Assembly: GCA_963727915.1 (NCBI GenBank)
Contig: CAVSID010000004.1
Coordinates: 496,001 to 560,000, forward strand
Reading direction: 5' to 3'
Source of the DNA: CAWAND01 sp963727915
GTDB lineage: Bacteria > Chloroflexota > Anaerolineae > Anaerolineales > E44-bin32
DNA length: 64,000 nucleotides
Shown: positions 37,384-47,368 of the stretch, piece by piece
Layout: each line of letters starts with the position of its first letter
How positions within the stretch are numbered: the first letter of the stretch is position 1
The notes under the pieces: generated by a model
The model's input: the letters and a program-made list of their open reading frames with translations, nothing else
Told to the model about the DNA's origin: nothing
Databases searched by the model: none
Position numbers and translations under genes: made by a program

Positions 37384-38837
37384 GGTGCCTCTTGCCGTTT
37401 GGCTGCCTGCCAAAGCGCCTCCAGGGCCGCAATGTCCATTTCGGACAAGCTCTCCCCGTTCGATCGGGCCGCGGCTTCCACCCTGCCGAAGCGTGTCTTG
37501 AAACGCCGATTGGCCCCGCGCAGCGCCGCCTCCGGGTCGATGTCCAACCAGCGGGAGACGTTGACCAGGGCAAAGAACAAGTCGCCCAGCTCGGCGACTT
37601 GCGCCTCGCCCCCCTCCTCGGCCTGGACCTCTGCTACCTCTTCGTTGACCTTCTCCAGTACACCATTCACGTCCGGCCAATCGAAGCCGACGCGCGCGGC
37701 ACGCGATTGGTACTCAAGAGCTTGGGCGAGTGCCGGTAGGCTGCCGGGCAGGCCATCCAGGCTGCCGGCGCCCTCCCCGTCGTCTTTGCGCTCTTGTTCC
37801 TTGAGCGCCTCCCAATTGTGAAGAACTTCACTAACGCTCTCGACTTCCACCTCCCCAAAAACATGCGGATGGCGGCGGACCAGCTTGTCGTTGATCCCCG
37901 ACAGCACGTCAGCCATTTTGAACTCACTGTCCTCAGTGGCAATCTGAATCTGGATCACGAGCTGGAGCATCAGGTCCCCCAGCTCCTCTTGGAGATCCAC
38001 CACCGACTCGCGGTCGAGGGCATCGAGCGCCTCGTAGGCCTCCTCAAGCAGATGCTGGCGCAGCGAGAGATGGGTCTGCTCGCGATCCCACGGACATCCG
38101 TCCGGGGCGCGCAAATGGGCTACCGTCTCTTGAAAGCTCTCGAAAGAAGTATGGGGGGGCGCCGGCTGGAGCAGCAGAGCCGTCATGGCACCAATATCAG
38201 GCGAGCGATCGATAGCTTCAAGCGGGAGAGCCTCAACCGACGCTTGGGGCGTACCTGCGGCATGGATCAGAAGCGTCGGGTGGTCATCCGGGTATTGGTT
38301 CATCAGGCACAGCTTCACCTGCGACGCCACCCGGCCGTTGTAGAGCTGCCCAATCAGGACGGGGAGGTCCGGTGGAAAGGGTGGATGATGGCGGCGTGCC
38401 ACATTGAGCGCATCCGCTAGAACCAGGCCCCCCAGGCCGTCGACCTGCGCCATCCGCAGGCAGGGCTCGACGAAGCTCACACCGTGCAAGATCTGGACAG
38501 GGATGCCCAACTCCTGGGCTCGCTGCCTCACCGCCTCAACCGTCGCTTCGCCGACAAGAGGATCGCCTGGGACCCCGTACACGACGCCCTGCTCCCGGCT
38601 TCCCAGTTCGAGCAGCGAGTCCACAATCGCCCGGCACACGTCAGCCAGGTCCTCAAACCGATCGTAGACGCCGTCATAAGTGGACACGGTCAGGTGCGGC
38701 GGCAGGCCCGCGGCAGCCGCAATCCTGCCCGTTCTCAGCCTGATCTCAGAAGACGCCGCGAGCACCTCCCATACCTGGCGGGTGATCAGGTTTGCATCTC
38801 CGGGCCCCAACCCAAGGATGGTGATGCCGGGGGGCAT
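37380..38837 (-). CDS. mazG: MazG nucleoside triphosphate pyrophosphohydrolase with N-terminal methylase-like domain
   Basis: The protein has 485 residues. ATG 38837 is preceded by AGGAGG. Residues 1-225 are a tetrapyrrole-methylase-like domain (ITILGLGPGDANLITRQVW, GVPGDPLVGEATVEAV), as in Bacillus YabN. The MazG half follows with APDGCPWDREQTHLSLRQHL, then EEAYEALDALD and EELGDLMLQLVIQ (EExxE and ExxD metal sites). A second, weaker MazG repeat is near the C-terminus (EKVNEEVAEVQAEE, ELGDLFFALVNV). It hydrolyses non-canonical NTPs. Intact. Confidence 0.92.
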   Translation of the reverse strand: MPPGITILGLGPGDANLITRQVWEVLAASSEIRLRTGRIAAAAGLPPHLTVSTYDGVYDRFEDLADVCRAIVDSLLELGSREQGVVYGVPGDPLVGEATVEAVRQRAQELGIPVQILHGVSFVEPCLRMAQVDGLGGLVLADALNVARRHHPPFPPDLPVLIGQLYNGRVASQVKLCLMNQYPDDHPTLLIHAAGTPQASVEALPLEAIDRSPDIGAMTALLLQPAPPHTSFESFQETVAHLRAPDGCPWDREQTHLSLRQHLLEEAYEALDALDRESVVDLQEELGDLMLQLVIQIQIATEDSEFKMADVLSGINDKLVRRHPHVFGEVEVESVSEVLHNWEALKEQERKDDGEGAGSLDGLPGSLPALAQALEYQSRAARVGFDWPDVNGVLEKVNEEVAEVQAEEGGEAQVAELGDLFFALVNVSRWLDIDPEAALRGANRRFKTRFGRVEAAARSNGESLSEMDIAALEALWQAAKRQEAP

Positions 38838-38940
38838 ACTACCTCCTGTCAAAATACGAACCGGCCGGGGAGCGAAACCTCCCCGGCCGATATCCTCAGA
38901 CCTTGACGATGTTCCAAAGGCCCCCAATGTCCATGGGCGG

Positions 38941-39340
38941 CTAGCGCTTGGTGTAGGTCGGCGCCTTGCGCGCTCGCTTGAGGCCTGGCTTCTTGCGTTC
39001 CTTCTCCCGTGCATCGCGGGTCAGGTAGCCCTCCGCGGCGCATAGCGGCCCTCAACTCCGGGTCCATGTTCAACTCAAGCGCGCGTGCAAGCCCATGCTG
39101 CACGGCCCCCGTTTGACCGGTCACGCCACCGCCGCTGACCTTGGCGGAAACGTCCAGCTTGCCATCCAGCCCGGCGGCCCGCAGCGGCGCCATGATGGCT
39201 TCCATGTCGCCTGTCCGAGGGAAGTACTCCACCATGGGCTTCTCGTTCACCACCATGGCGCCCGTCCCGCTCACGATCCGGACCCGGGCAGTACTGGTCT
39301 TTCGACGCCCAACGCCTTCATGATACCTGTCTGCCATCAT
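38941..39340 (-). CDS. rpsI: 30S ribosomal protein S9 (frameshift)
   Basis: Start ATG 39340 behind AAGGA. Conserved HEGVGRRKTSTARVRIV and SGGGVTGQTGAVQHGLARAL are in one frame. After an extra base near 39035 the C-terminal tail continues as EGYLTRDAREKERKKPGLKR, ending in the invariant TYTKR at TAG 38941-38943. The corrected length is 132 residues. It forms the L13-S9 pair with rplM, 22 bp upstream. Confidence 0.93.
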
Positions 39341-39362
39341 ATCAATCCTTCATCAGTCCCGC

Positions 39363-39794
39363 TCACCAGTCGAGCGGTTTGGGATGCTGGGCCTTGTGCG
39401 GGTGCTCAGCATCGGGATAAATCCTGAGTTTGGTCATGAGCCTGCGACCGTGCCGGTTGTGTGGGAGCATGCCCCATACTGCGGCGCGGATCACACGGTC
39501 CGGGAAGCGGTCGAGTTGGTCTCGGAGGGAGATGCTCTTGAGGCCCCCCGGATAGCCCGAGTGGCGGTAATACATCTTCTGATCCAGCTTGCGGCCGGTG
39601 ACAGTGATGTGGCGTGCGTTGGTGACGATCACAAAATCCCCCACCTCCACGCCAGGCGTGAACTCTGGCTTGTCCTTGCCCAAGAGCACGCGCGCCACAC
39701 GGCTGGCCAGCCGGCCGAGATTCTTCTGATCGGCATCGACGATGATCCATTCTCGGGCCACATCGCCTAGCTTTGGATAGTACGTTTTTTGCAC
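39363..39794 (-). CDS. rplM: 50S ribosomal protein L13
   Basis: The protein has 143 residues with a GTG start at 39794. L13 features are YYPKLGDVAREWIIVDADQK, LGRLASRVARVLLGKDKP and AVWGMLPHNRHGRRLMTKLR. Full length and intact. It is the first of the L13-S9 pair and follows truA by 36 bp. Confidence 0.96.
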   Translation of the reverse strand: MQKTYYPKLGDVAREWIIVDADQKNLGRLASRVARVLLGKDKPEFTPGVEVGDFVIVTNARHITVTGRKLDQKMYYRHSGYPGGLKSISLRDQLDRFPDRVIRAAVWGMLPHNRHGRRLMTKLRIYPDAEHPHKAQHPKPLDW

Positions 39795-39830
39795 GCCAGA
39801 ACTCCTGCCTCAATGCTAACGTTCAGTTGA

Positions 39831-40613
39831 TCAATCGTCGTCGTCGCTCACAGTCACTGCTGGTCCGCCGTAGGTCACGACCACCAAGCTCAGTCCGTGT
39901 GGTTCTGCCAGCCGCCCCTCCCAGCGCGTTTCCGGATGATCGAGCAACCCGGTCACATCCTGGGTTGCGATGCGCCCGTAGCCCACTTCCAGGCTGGCAG
40001 CCACCAGCCGGCGGACCATATGCTTCAGGAAGGCGTCGGCTTCGATGGTGAATGCCAGCTCGTCTTCCTGCATGATCCAGCCTGCCCGGGTCACCCGGCG
40101 AACGGTGTGTCCCCCCTCGATCGGGGCTTGGCCAAACGCACCGAAATCCCAACGCCCCACCAGGTTGGCGGCCAACTCACCCATCAGGCTCAGATCAGGC
40201 TCGGGCCAAACTCGAAGTGCGAACCGCTCGCGCAGCGGATCGGGCCAGCGGCGGACGATGATCCGGTAGCGGTAGCGGCGCTGAGCCGCAGAGAACCGGG
40301 GGTGGAACGCTTCCGGAGCCAGCTCGCTGGACCACACAGCCACGTCCCTTGGCAGGTGGGCATTGAATGCCTTGGTCAGGATGTCCGCGCCATGGGGCCA
40401 CTCGAGGTCATAGCTTATGACCTGCCCCTCGGCGTGCACACCGCTGTCCGTCCGCCCTGCTGCTTGCAGGCTGGCGCCTTTCCATCCCATCTTTCGCAGC
40501 GCCTCTTCGAGTACCAATTGGACCGTCCGGATACCCTCAGCCTGTCGCTGAAAGCCTTGGAAATCGGTCCCATCGTAGGCGACGATCGACTTGTAAGGTG
40601 CCACGTTCTTCAC
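39831..40613 (-). CDS. truA: tRNA pseudouridine(38-40) synthase TruA
   Basis: The protein has about 260 residues. The catalytic Asp is in AGRTDSGVHAEGQVISYD; other family segments are IVAYDGTDFQGFQRQAEGIR and RYRYRIIVRRWPDPLRERF. The start is not decided by a Shine-Dalgarno; GTG 40613 or GTG 40604 places the first beta strand correctly, and GTG 40658 would add 15 unusual residues. The C-terminus ends in an acidic SDDDD tail. It modifies the anticodon arm and often accompanies rplQ-rplM-rpsI, as here. Confidence 0.92.
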   Translation of the reverse strand: MKNVAPYKSIVAYDGTDFQGFQRQAEGIRTVQLVLEEALRKMGWKGASLQAAGRTDSGVHAEGQVISYDLEWPHGADILTKAFNAHLPRDVAVWSSELAPEAFHPRFSAAQRRYRYRIIVRRWPDPLRERFALRVWPEPDLSLMGELAANLVGRWDFGAFGQAPIEGGHTVRRVTRAGWIMQEDELAFTIEADAFLKHMVRRLVAASLEVGYGRIATQDVTGLLDHPETRWEGRLAEPHGLSLVVVTYGGPAVTVSDDDD

Positions 40614-40700
40614 AGACTCGCCGGGGGCGGCAACCTGAACCGTCGAGCCGGCACACACAACGCCATATGGCCGCCCCGAACTTCGAGGCCGGCCACGACG

Positions 40701-41078
40701 CTATTCCTCGACCAACTCCAGCAGGACCATCTCGGCCGCGTCGCCCAACCGGGGACCGAGCTTCAGCACCCGCGTGTAGCCGCCATTGCGCTCGGAATAA
40801 CGCGGCGCGATGTCGTCGAAGAGCTTCTTGACGATCTCAACGTCGTTCAAACCGGCTGCTGCCCGGCGCCTGGCGTTGACCGCCACAATTTCCCCGGCGG
40901 CATTTCCGCGCTTGGCCAGTGTGATCAGCTTCTCAGCCTGACCCCGAATGGCCTGGGCCTTCGCCTGCGTGGTCTGAATGCGCTCGTGCCGAAAGAGCTC
41001 GGTGATCAGAGTGCGCCGCAGTGCTGTCCGGTGGGCCGATGAACGGCCGAGGTGTTTTCCGCTTATGCCATGTCGCAT
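40701..41078 (-). CDS. rplQ: 50S ribosomal protein L17
   Basis: The protein has 125 residues: MRHGISGKHLGRSSAHRTAL, RRTLITELFRHERIQTTQAK and RNGGYTRVLKLGPRLGDAAE are L17 signatures. It starts 6 bp after the corrected rpoA stop, as in the alpha operon everywhere. Intact. Confidence 0.97.
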   Translation of the reverse strand: MRHGISGKHLGRSSAHRTALRRTLITELFRHERIQTTQAKAQAIRGQAEKLITLAKRGNAAGEIVAVNARRRAAAGLNDVEIVKKLFDDIAPRYSERNGGYTRVLKLGPRLGDAAEMVLLELVEE

Positions 41079-41084
41079 GATCGC

Positions 41085-42070
41085 TTACTCCGCCTCGGTC
41101 GCCGTTTCGGCGTCCTCTTCGTCTTGCGGTTTCCAAGTAGCCCTTTTCCTTCAGGCGGTCCCTGAGCTCGTCGAGGCTCTTCTCCCCGAAGTTGCGGATC
41201 GAGAGCATCGCCTCCTGACCCTTGTCCAACATGTCAAGCACTTCACCCACGTTGGTGATCCCGGTCCGCTTGAGCGAGTTGAACACCCGCACCGACAGAT
41301 CCAGGTTCTCGATCGGGGTCTCATAGACCTCGCTGGCCATCTTTGGCTCTTCTTCTTCGGCCGCAGCCAGCATCAGGCTCTCCTCGGTCACGCCGGAGAG
41401 ATCCCGCAGGTGCGCAATGACGATCTGGGAACTCTTGCTCAGGGCTTCTTCAGGCTTGAGGGTGCCATCCGTCCAAATTTCGATCATCAGCCGGTCGAAA
41501 CTGGTGTCCTGTCCCACTCGAGCCTGGCCGACGTCGTAGCGCACGCGAGCCACGGGACTGAAGATAGCATCCGTCGGCAGTTCGCCTATCGGGAGCCGCC
41601 CGCGTTCGTCGGAGGGGGAGTAGCCTCGGCCCCGCTCGGCGTTCATCTCGATCTCCAGGCGCGGCCTTGTCATCATCCACCGTGAACAGATACAGCTCGG
41701 GGTTGATGATTTCAACCTCGGCCGGGGCGGCAATGTCGGCCGCCGTGACGACACCCTCTCCCTGAACTTCGATCCGCAGCCGCGCCGAGTCCACATCGTG
41801 GAGCTTCAAGCGAATCTGCTTGACATTGAGCATCAACTGCAGCACGTCCTCGCGAACCCCGGGGATATCCGAGAATTCGTGGGGCACATCGGTAATTCGG
41901 ATCGAACTCACTGCAGCGCCCTCCAACGAGGACAGGAGGACACGCCGCAGGGCATTGCCAATCGTGATCCCATAGCCGCTTTCCAGCGGGCTGATGACGA
42001 ACTTGCCGTAATTGCGGGCTACGGCTTCGCGTTCGATTTTGGGCATCACCATGTTGGTTGATACGGGCAC
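41085..42070 (-). CDS. rpoA: DNA-directed RNA polymerase subunit alpha (two frameshifts)
   Basis: The GTG start at 42070 has GGAGG 6 bp upstream. The N-terminal domain (KFVISPLESGYGITIGNALR, RRVLLSSLEGAAVSSIRI) is in one frame to about 41665. The rest (LPIGELPTDAIFSPVARVRY) and the C-terminal domain (RVFNSLKRTGITNVGEVLDM, IRNFGEKSLDELRDRLKEKG) are in a second. A last shift near 41137 restores the acidic tail PQDEEDAETATEAE ending TAA 41085-41087. The corrected length is about 328 residues. An essential gene with all domains preserved, so the shifts are almost certainly errors. Confidence 0.95.
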
Positions 42071-42117
42071 TTCAATCCTCCAAGACCCAGGACGTTTCCG
42101 GAACCAGGGTCAACAGC

Positions 42118-42756
42118 CTATCGCGAGTAATACTCGACGACCAGCTGTTCGTTCAGGCTGGCGTCCACGTCCTGTCGTTCGGGCAGCTGCAGCACCTTGC
42201 CCGACAGCGTGCCCAAATCGCGCTCCAACCAGCGCGGCGGCGTTCGAGTCTCGGCCAGCGGCGCCAGATCCTTGAAGTAGGCGCGCTTGCGGGACCCTTC
42301 GCGAACGGCGATTTCGTCACCGATCTTGACCAGCATGGAGGGCACGTCAGTCCTCCGGCCGTTGACGTTGAAATGGCCGTGCGTCACGAGCTGTCGACCG
42401 TGGGCCCGGTTCTCGGCATAGCCGAGTCGGTACACGACGTTGTCCAGCCGGCACTCGAGCTGTTGGAGCAGGGTTTCGCCTGTCAGGCCGCGCTTTTGCA
42501 GCGCCGCCCGGTAATAGCGGCGGAATTGTTGTTCAAGCACGCCGTAAATGCGGCGCATCTTCTGCTTCTCACGGAGCTGCCGCTGGTAATCGGAGACGCG
42601 GCGACGCCGATACTGTGATTCACGCCCATGCTCGCCGGGCGGATACCCGCGGCGCTCGATGGGGCACTTGGCCGAAAAACACTTCTGTCCCTTCAGGAAG
42701 AGCTTCTCGCCTTCCCGACGGCAGAGCTTGCAAACAGGACCGGTGTATCTTGCCAT
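42118..42756 (-). CDS. rpsD: 30S ribosomal protein S4
   Basis: This 212-residue S4 is of the zinc-binding type: Cys9, Cys12, Cys26 and Cys31 in MARYTGPVCKLCRREGEKLF and the segment that follows. The S4 RNA-binding domain includes LECRLDNVVYRLGYAENRAH and ARQLVTHGHFNV-like sequence. It nucleates the 30S body. Intact, between rpsK and rpoA. Confidence 0.97.
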   Translation of the reverse strand: MARYTGPVCKLCRREGEKLFLKGQKCFSAKCPIERRGYPPGEHGRESQYRRRRVSDYQRQLREKQKMRRIYGVLEQQFRRYYRAALQKRGLTGETLLQQLECRLDNVVYRLGYAENRAHGRQLVTHGHFNVNGRRTDVPSMLVKIGDEIAVREGSRKRAYFKDLAPLAETRTPPRWLERDLGTLSGKVLQLPERQDVDASLNEQLVVEYYSR

Positions 42757-42781
42757 CCTGGTTCTCTATCCTTCCAGTAGT

Positions 42782-43171
42782 CTAGACGCGGCGTTTCTTA
42801 GGCGGGCGGCAACCATTATGCGGGATGGGGGTGACGTCGCTGATCGAGCGCACCTTGACGCCAGCACTTTGCAGAGCGCGAATAGCGGCTTCTCGGCCAG
42901 GCCCAGGTCCCTTGACGTACACGTCAACTTCCTGGAGCCCCAGCTGCTGTGCCAGGGCAATCACCTGTTCGGCCGCCTGACGAGCGGCGTACGGCGTGCT
43001 TTTGCGCGAGCCCTTGAAGCCGGATTGCCCGGCGCTGCCCCACGCCACCGTGTTGCCCTGCGTATCGGTGATGGTCACGATCGTGTTGTTGAACGTGGCA
43101 TGGATATGCGCCTGTCCGTGCGACAAGGTCCGCTTGACCTTCTTCGCGCCCTTCGTAGTTCGTTTTGCCAT
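42782..43171 (-). CDS. rpsK: 30S ribosomal protein S11
   Basis: The protein has 129 residues with S11 signatures AHIHATFNNTIVTITDTQGN, STPYAARQAAEQVIALAQQL and PIPHNGCRPPKKRRV. Intact. A 122-bp gap separates it from rpsM, wider than most in this cluster, with no gene or clear hairpin seen. Confidence 0.97.
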   Translation of the reverse strand: MAKRTTKGAKKVKRTLSHGQAHIHATFNNTIVTITDTQGNTVAWGSAGQSGFKGSRKSTPYAARQAAEQVIALAQQLGLQEVDVYVKGPGPGREAAIRALQSAGVKVRSISDVTPIPHNGCRPPKKRRV

Positions 43172-43293
43172 CTCTAGGTCGCCCTCTTCATCATGGTCTC
43201 GTCGTGATCACGGCCGTTCAAGCGCTGGCGCCTCAGCCGCGGGGTGGAAGGCCCCGGAGGCACAGCCCATTTCGGCCGTCGGCGAGAATTGGT

Positions 43294-43683
43294 CTACTTC
43301 TTCTTGGCCCCTCGGCGCCGGCCCCGGCCGGCCACAGTCTTCTTGACACCCTTGCGAGTGCGCGCATTGGTGCGCGTGCGCTGTCCCCGCACCGGCAGGC
43401 TTCGGCGATGACGAAGACCGCGGTAGCAGCCGATCTCGATGAGCCGTTTGATGTTCAACTGCACTTCCCGGCGGAGATCCCCCTCCACCACCAGGTTGGC
43501 GTTGATGAAATCGCGCAGCGACGTGATCTCTTCCTCGGTCAGATCCCGGATCCGCGTCTGGGGATTGATGCCGATGGTGTTGACCACCTTGTTGGCCGTC
43601 GGCCGGCCAATGCCGTGAATGTACGTTAGCCCGACCTCGACCCGCTTGTCACGCGGAAGGTCGACTCCTTCAATACGCGCCAT
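43294..43683 (-). CDS. rpsM: 30S ribosomal protein S13
   Basis: The protein has 129 residues with MARIEGVDLPRDKRVEVGLT, YIHGIGRPTANKVVN and a basic tail GLRHRRSLPVRGQRTRTNAR. It starts 4 bp after the rpmJ stop. Intact. Confidence 0.97.
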   Translation of the reverse strand: MARIEGVDLPRDKRVEVGLTYIHGIGRPTANKVVNTIGINPQTRIRDLTEEEITSLRDFINANLVVEGDLRREVQLNIKRLIEIGCYRGLRHRRSLPVRGQRTRTNARTRKGVKKTVAGRGRRRGAKKK

Positions 43684-43687
43684 ATGC

Positions 43688-43801
43688 CTACCCCTGTCGC
43701 TGCTTGTGGCGAGGGTTTTCGCAGATCACGTAGACCTTGCCCCGCCGCTTGACGATTTTGCATTTCGGACAGCGCCTTCGAACTGAAGACGATACCTTCA
43801 T
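43688..43801 (-). CDS. rpmJ: 50S ribosomal protein L36
   Basis: This 37-residue protein begins MKVSSSVRRRCPKCKIVKRR and ends PRHKQRQG. The zinc ligands CPKC, a later Cys (VICENP) and His are those of the zinc-type L36. It lies 11 bp after the map stop and 4 bp before rpsM. Small enough to be missed by length cut-offs. infA, normally just ahead of it, is absent. Confidence 0.95.
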   Translation of the reverse strand: MKVSSSVRRRCPKCKIVKRRGKVYVICENPRHKQRQG

Positions 43802-43812
43802 AGTGATTCTCC

Positions 43813-44671
43813 CTAGGCTTGCTCGACACCCATGTGATGAGGCCGGTCGGCAAAGTATTGATTATAAAGGATGGGGTCGACCGCGTCTAGGTCGGCCTCG
43901 TCCAGAGCCGTCAAAATCCACGGGCCATCGTCCGTGACGGCCACCGAATGCTCGAAATGGGCCGTCAGACCCCCATCACGCGACGCCACCGTCCACTGAT
44001 CCTGCATGACGCGCGTCTCGGGCCGCCCGGCGAGCACCATCGGCTCGATGGCGATGGTGATCCCGCGCCGCAGGCCGAAACCCGTTCCAGGAACGCCGTA
44101 GTTGGGAACCTGCGGCAGTTCGTGCATTTCACGCCCGACGCCGTGACCGGTGTATTCCCGCACAACTTCCAGACCCTGGCTCTCGACATAGTCCTGGATC
44201 GCCGCCGAGACGTCTCCGGTGTAATTGCCAGGCTGCATTTCGGCGATGCCCACGAACAGCGACTCTCGCGTCACATCCAGCAGGTGCTGGGCCTCATCCG
44301 AGATGTGCCCCACACCCAAGGTCAGCGCCGAGTCGCCCACGAAACCATCCACAATACTCCCGCAATCGATGCTGACGATATCGCCCTCTTCGAGGCGGCG
44401 GCCGCCCGGGATGCCGTGCACCAGCTCATCGTTGATCGATATTGTGGTCACGGCCGGATAGGGATACGCCCCGGGATAGTCCAGAAAGGCCGGCTTCGGC
44501 ATGCTGCCGCCGAAGGACATCCGCTGCCACGGCGTCAATTTCGGCCGTCGTGACGCCCGGTTTCACGGCCGCCACGCAAGCCGCCAGCGCCAGGGCGTTG
44601 ATCCGACCCGCACGGCGCATAACCTCCAGCTCGCGATGGCTCTTGACCACAACGCCGCCGCGTCGCTTCAA
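43813..44671 (-). CDS. map: Methionine aminopeptidase type I (frameshift)
   Basis: It opens at TTG 44671 (KSHRELEVMRRAGRINALAL), overlapping the adk stop by four bases. The frame changes near 44510. The catalytic part follows: PAVTTISINDELVHGIPGGR, SIDCGSIVDGFVGDSALTLG (metal Asp pair), GHGVGREMHELP (His), AIEPMVL and HFEHSVAVT (Glu ligands). The corrected length is about 285 residues, slightly longer than the usual 250-265. It removes the initiator methionine and usually follows adk in the spc operon, as here. Confidence 0.93.
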
Positions 44672-45331
44672 GATTTGGCCTCCTGCCCAATGGCTGACAT
44701 CATCGAATTCGTGACGTCCGCGATTGGCTGCTCACCGTCGATCTCGACCAGCAATTCACGATCGCGGTAGTGCTGGCTGAGGGGGGACGTCTGTTCGAAG
44801 TAGATCCTGATCCTGATTCCGAACCGTGTCCGCCCGATCGTCCTCGCGCTGATACAGACTAGAGCCATCGATATCGCAAACGCCGTCTTCCTGCGGCGGC
44901 TTGAACTCCTGATGGTAGATGTGCCCCTGGGCCGTGCACATCCAGCGGCCGGTCAGTCGCCTGATTAGGGTCGGCTCACTCAGCTTCAGGTAGAGCACAG
45001 CGTTAACCCGTCCACCCTGCTCCCCCAGCATCTCGTCCAGCCCTTCGGCCTGGGCCGGCGTGCGCGGAAACCCATCCAGCAGCGCACCGTTCGCACAATC
45101 CGGTCGGCCCAGCCGCTCAGCGATCATGCGGATCGTCACATCGTCGGGCACCAACTCGCCGCGGGACATGTACTGCTGGGCCAGCTTCCCCAACTCGGTC
45201 TCATTGTGAAGATTTTCACGAAAGATGTCGCCGCTCGAGATGTGCGGCAGCCCGAGTTGCTTGCTCAGCCGTTTGGCCTGCGTCCCCTTGCCGGCGCCGG
45301 GCGGTCCGATCAGCAGGATGTAATTCGACAT
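44668..45331 (-). CDS. adk: Adenylate kinase (frameshift)
   Basis: ATG 45331 starts MSNYILLIGPPGAGKGTQAK (P-loop). AMP site: HISSGDIFRENLHNETELGK and LLDGFPRTPAQAEGLDEML. The LID region RLTGRWMCTAQGHIYH to YQREDDRADTVRN is a long LID with only part of the zinc cysteines kept. The frame changes near 44830 and the end is ELLVEIDGEQPIADVTNSMM with TGA 44668-44670. The corrected length is about 220 residues. It converts AMP and ATP to two ADP. Confidence 0.94.
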
Positions 45332-45350
45332 TTCGCTCTCCGAGAAGAGA

Positions 45351-46683
45351 CTAGCGAACCAGCAGCGCTGAGTCGTAGCCCCTGAGCTTAAGCTCGGCCT
45401 CGATCGAACGATAGGTGTCGCGCACCACGCCCACCACGATGAGCAACCCCGCAGACGATACCAACAACAGACTGGTCTGACTGCCGGCAATGGGGTAGAT
45501 CACCCCCACCAAGAACGGCATGATCGCCACGAGCCCCAGGAGAAGGGCCCCGGGCAATGTGATCCGCCGCAGCACCCGCGTCAGATAGCGCTGGGTCGGG
45601 GCGCCCTTGGTCACGCCTGGGACCTGCGCCCCGGAGCGCTTCAGGTTCTCGCCGTAGTTCTGCTGAGTGAACAGAACGTCGGTGTAGAAGAACGTGAAAC
45701 CCACCACCATGATGAAGTACATGATCCAATAGGTCGAACTGATCCCGCCGAAATTGGTCTGCAGCCACATGGCGATGCTTTGGACGATCGCGTTGGAAGA
45801 GCCGATGAAGAACTGGGCCACCACGGCTGGGAAGGTCAGCAGCGACTGGGCGAAGATCAGCGGGATCATCCCCGCCATGTTGACCATCAACGGAAGCGAG
45901 CCCTTGACCGGCATCGACATCCGGTTGCCCACCCGGCGGCCGGGGTACATGACCGGCACGTTGCGGCGGCCCTCCTGGACGTAGACGATCACGAAGATCG
46001 TCGCCGCCGTCAAGATCAGCAGGAAGATGCTCAGGGGGACGCGCACCGTCTCGTCGGTCATCAGCCGGCCGACGTTGCTCGGAATGCGAGCCACAATGCC
46101 GGCGAAGATGATCAGGGACAAGCCCTGATTGCGGATGCCGTACTCAGAAATCAACTCCCCCAGCCAGATGGCGAACATCGTACCGGCCGTCATGGTGATG
46201 ATCGTGGTCAAAGTTTGCAGGTTCAAACCCAGGGCGAAGCCGAGCACATTCTGGCCGCTGGCGAACTGCTGGAAGAGGCGGATCTGGCCCACCGCCTGAA
46301 GGGCGGCCATCGGCACCGCCAGGTAGTAGGTCCACTTCTCCATCCACTTACGGCCCTCGCGCGGGTCTTCATCCATCCGCGCCTGCAGGGAAGGGATAAT
46401 CGGCACCAGGAGCTGCAGGATAATCTGGGCGGTGATGTACGGGTAGACCCCCATCGCCAACACTGAGAAGTTCGAGACCGTCCCGCCGGAGAGCAGGTCG
46501 AGCAGGTTGATCAAAGCACCGCCGCCGCTTTGGCTGAGGATCGAAGCGATGGCGGCCCGGTTGACACCCGGGACGGGCACGTGGGCTGCCAGTCGGTAGA
46601 GGACCAGCAGTCCGAGCGAGAACAGCAGACGGTTGCGAATCTCCTCAGAGATGAACAGGAACCGCCAGATCGGATCGTTTCAT
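45351..46683 (-). CDS. secY: Protein translocase subunit SecY (frameshift in first codons)
   Basis: This is the ten-helix channel of the Sec translocon. ATG 46683 (AGGAAGGG upstream) reads MKRSD, then one extra base near 46668 shifts into the conserved WRFLFISEEIRNRLLFSLGL and VPVPGVNRAAIASIL. Without correction the only usable start would be GTG 46580, which would drop the first membrane helix. The rest is intact, with MGVYPYITAQIILQLLVPII, KWTYYLAVPMAALQAVGQIR and PVMYPGRRVGNRMSMPVKGS. About 443 residues. Confidence 0.95.
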
Positions 46684-46712
46684 CCGAAATACCCTTCCTG
46701 ACTCACGTGCCC

Positions 46713-47163
46713 TTAGTCCTTGATCAGGTCCACCGAACCGCCGGCGGCTTCGATCTTCTTGCGAGCGCCGTCCGAAACGCGGTGAACGCGCAGCTTGAGC
46801 GCCTTGGCGACTTTGCCGCGGCCGAGCAAGACGACCGGGCGATCCAGGCCGTCGATCAGGCCCGGCCTCGGCCAACTGCTCGGGGGCAACTTCTTGGTCG
46901 GCCTTGAACCTGTCCAGCTGGTCAAGGTTGATTTCGTTCCATTCCGCGCGGTTGACATTCGTGAAACCACGTTTGAACGGAAGTCGGCGGAAGAACGGCA
47001 GGTTGCCGCCCTGCCGGTAGATATGGCCCCCGGCCCCGGCCCGAGCGCCCAAGCCCTTGGTGCCTCGGCCAGCCGTCTTGCCTTGTCCGGCGGAAATGCC
47101 CCGGCCCACGCGCTTGCGGTTCTTCTTGGCGCCCGGCCGCGGCTTCAATTCATGCAGTTTCAT
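46713..47163 (-). CDS. rplO: 50S ribosomal protein L15 (frameshift)
   Basis: Start MKLHELKPRPGAKKNRKRVG at 47163, then RGISAGQGKTAGRGTKGLGA and NLPFFRRLPFKRGFTNVNRA. The frame changes near 46865, after which RPVVLLGRGKVAKALKLRVH and KIEAAGGSVDLIKD complete the protein at 46713. The corrected length is about 149 residues. It precedes secY by 29 bp. Confidence 0.95.
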
Positions 47164-47170
47164 GCTCCAC

Positions 47171-47368
47171 CTACTCCTCGATCTCTATCAGGTGGCCGAT
47201 CTTCGACAGCATACCCCTGATTTCGGGGCCGTCCGCCTGCTCGACGGTCTGGCGCACCCGGCGCAAACCAAGGGCGCGCACCGTGCGCTTCTGGCGCAAG
47301 CTGTAGCCGATAGGGCTGCGAACCAGAGTGATCTTGAGCATCTTGCCCTTCTTCTTGGCCATGCTCAT
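47171..47368 (-). CDS. rpmD: 50S ribosomal protein L30
   Basis: The protein has 65 residues, or 63 from the second ATG at 47362. LKITLVRSPIGYSLRQKRTV and RALGLRRVRQTVEQAD are L30 signatures. The first start overlaps the rpsE stop by four bases (ATGA). Slightly longer than the usual 58-60 residues at the basic N-terminus. Intact. Confidence 0.95.
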   Translation of the reverse strand: MSMAKKKGKMLKITLVRSPIGYSLRQKRTVRALGLRRVRQTVEQADGPEIRGMLSKIGHLIEIEE

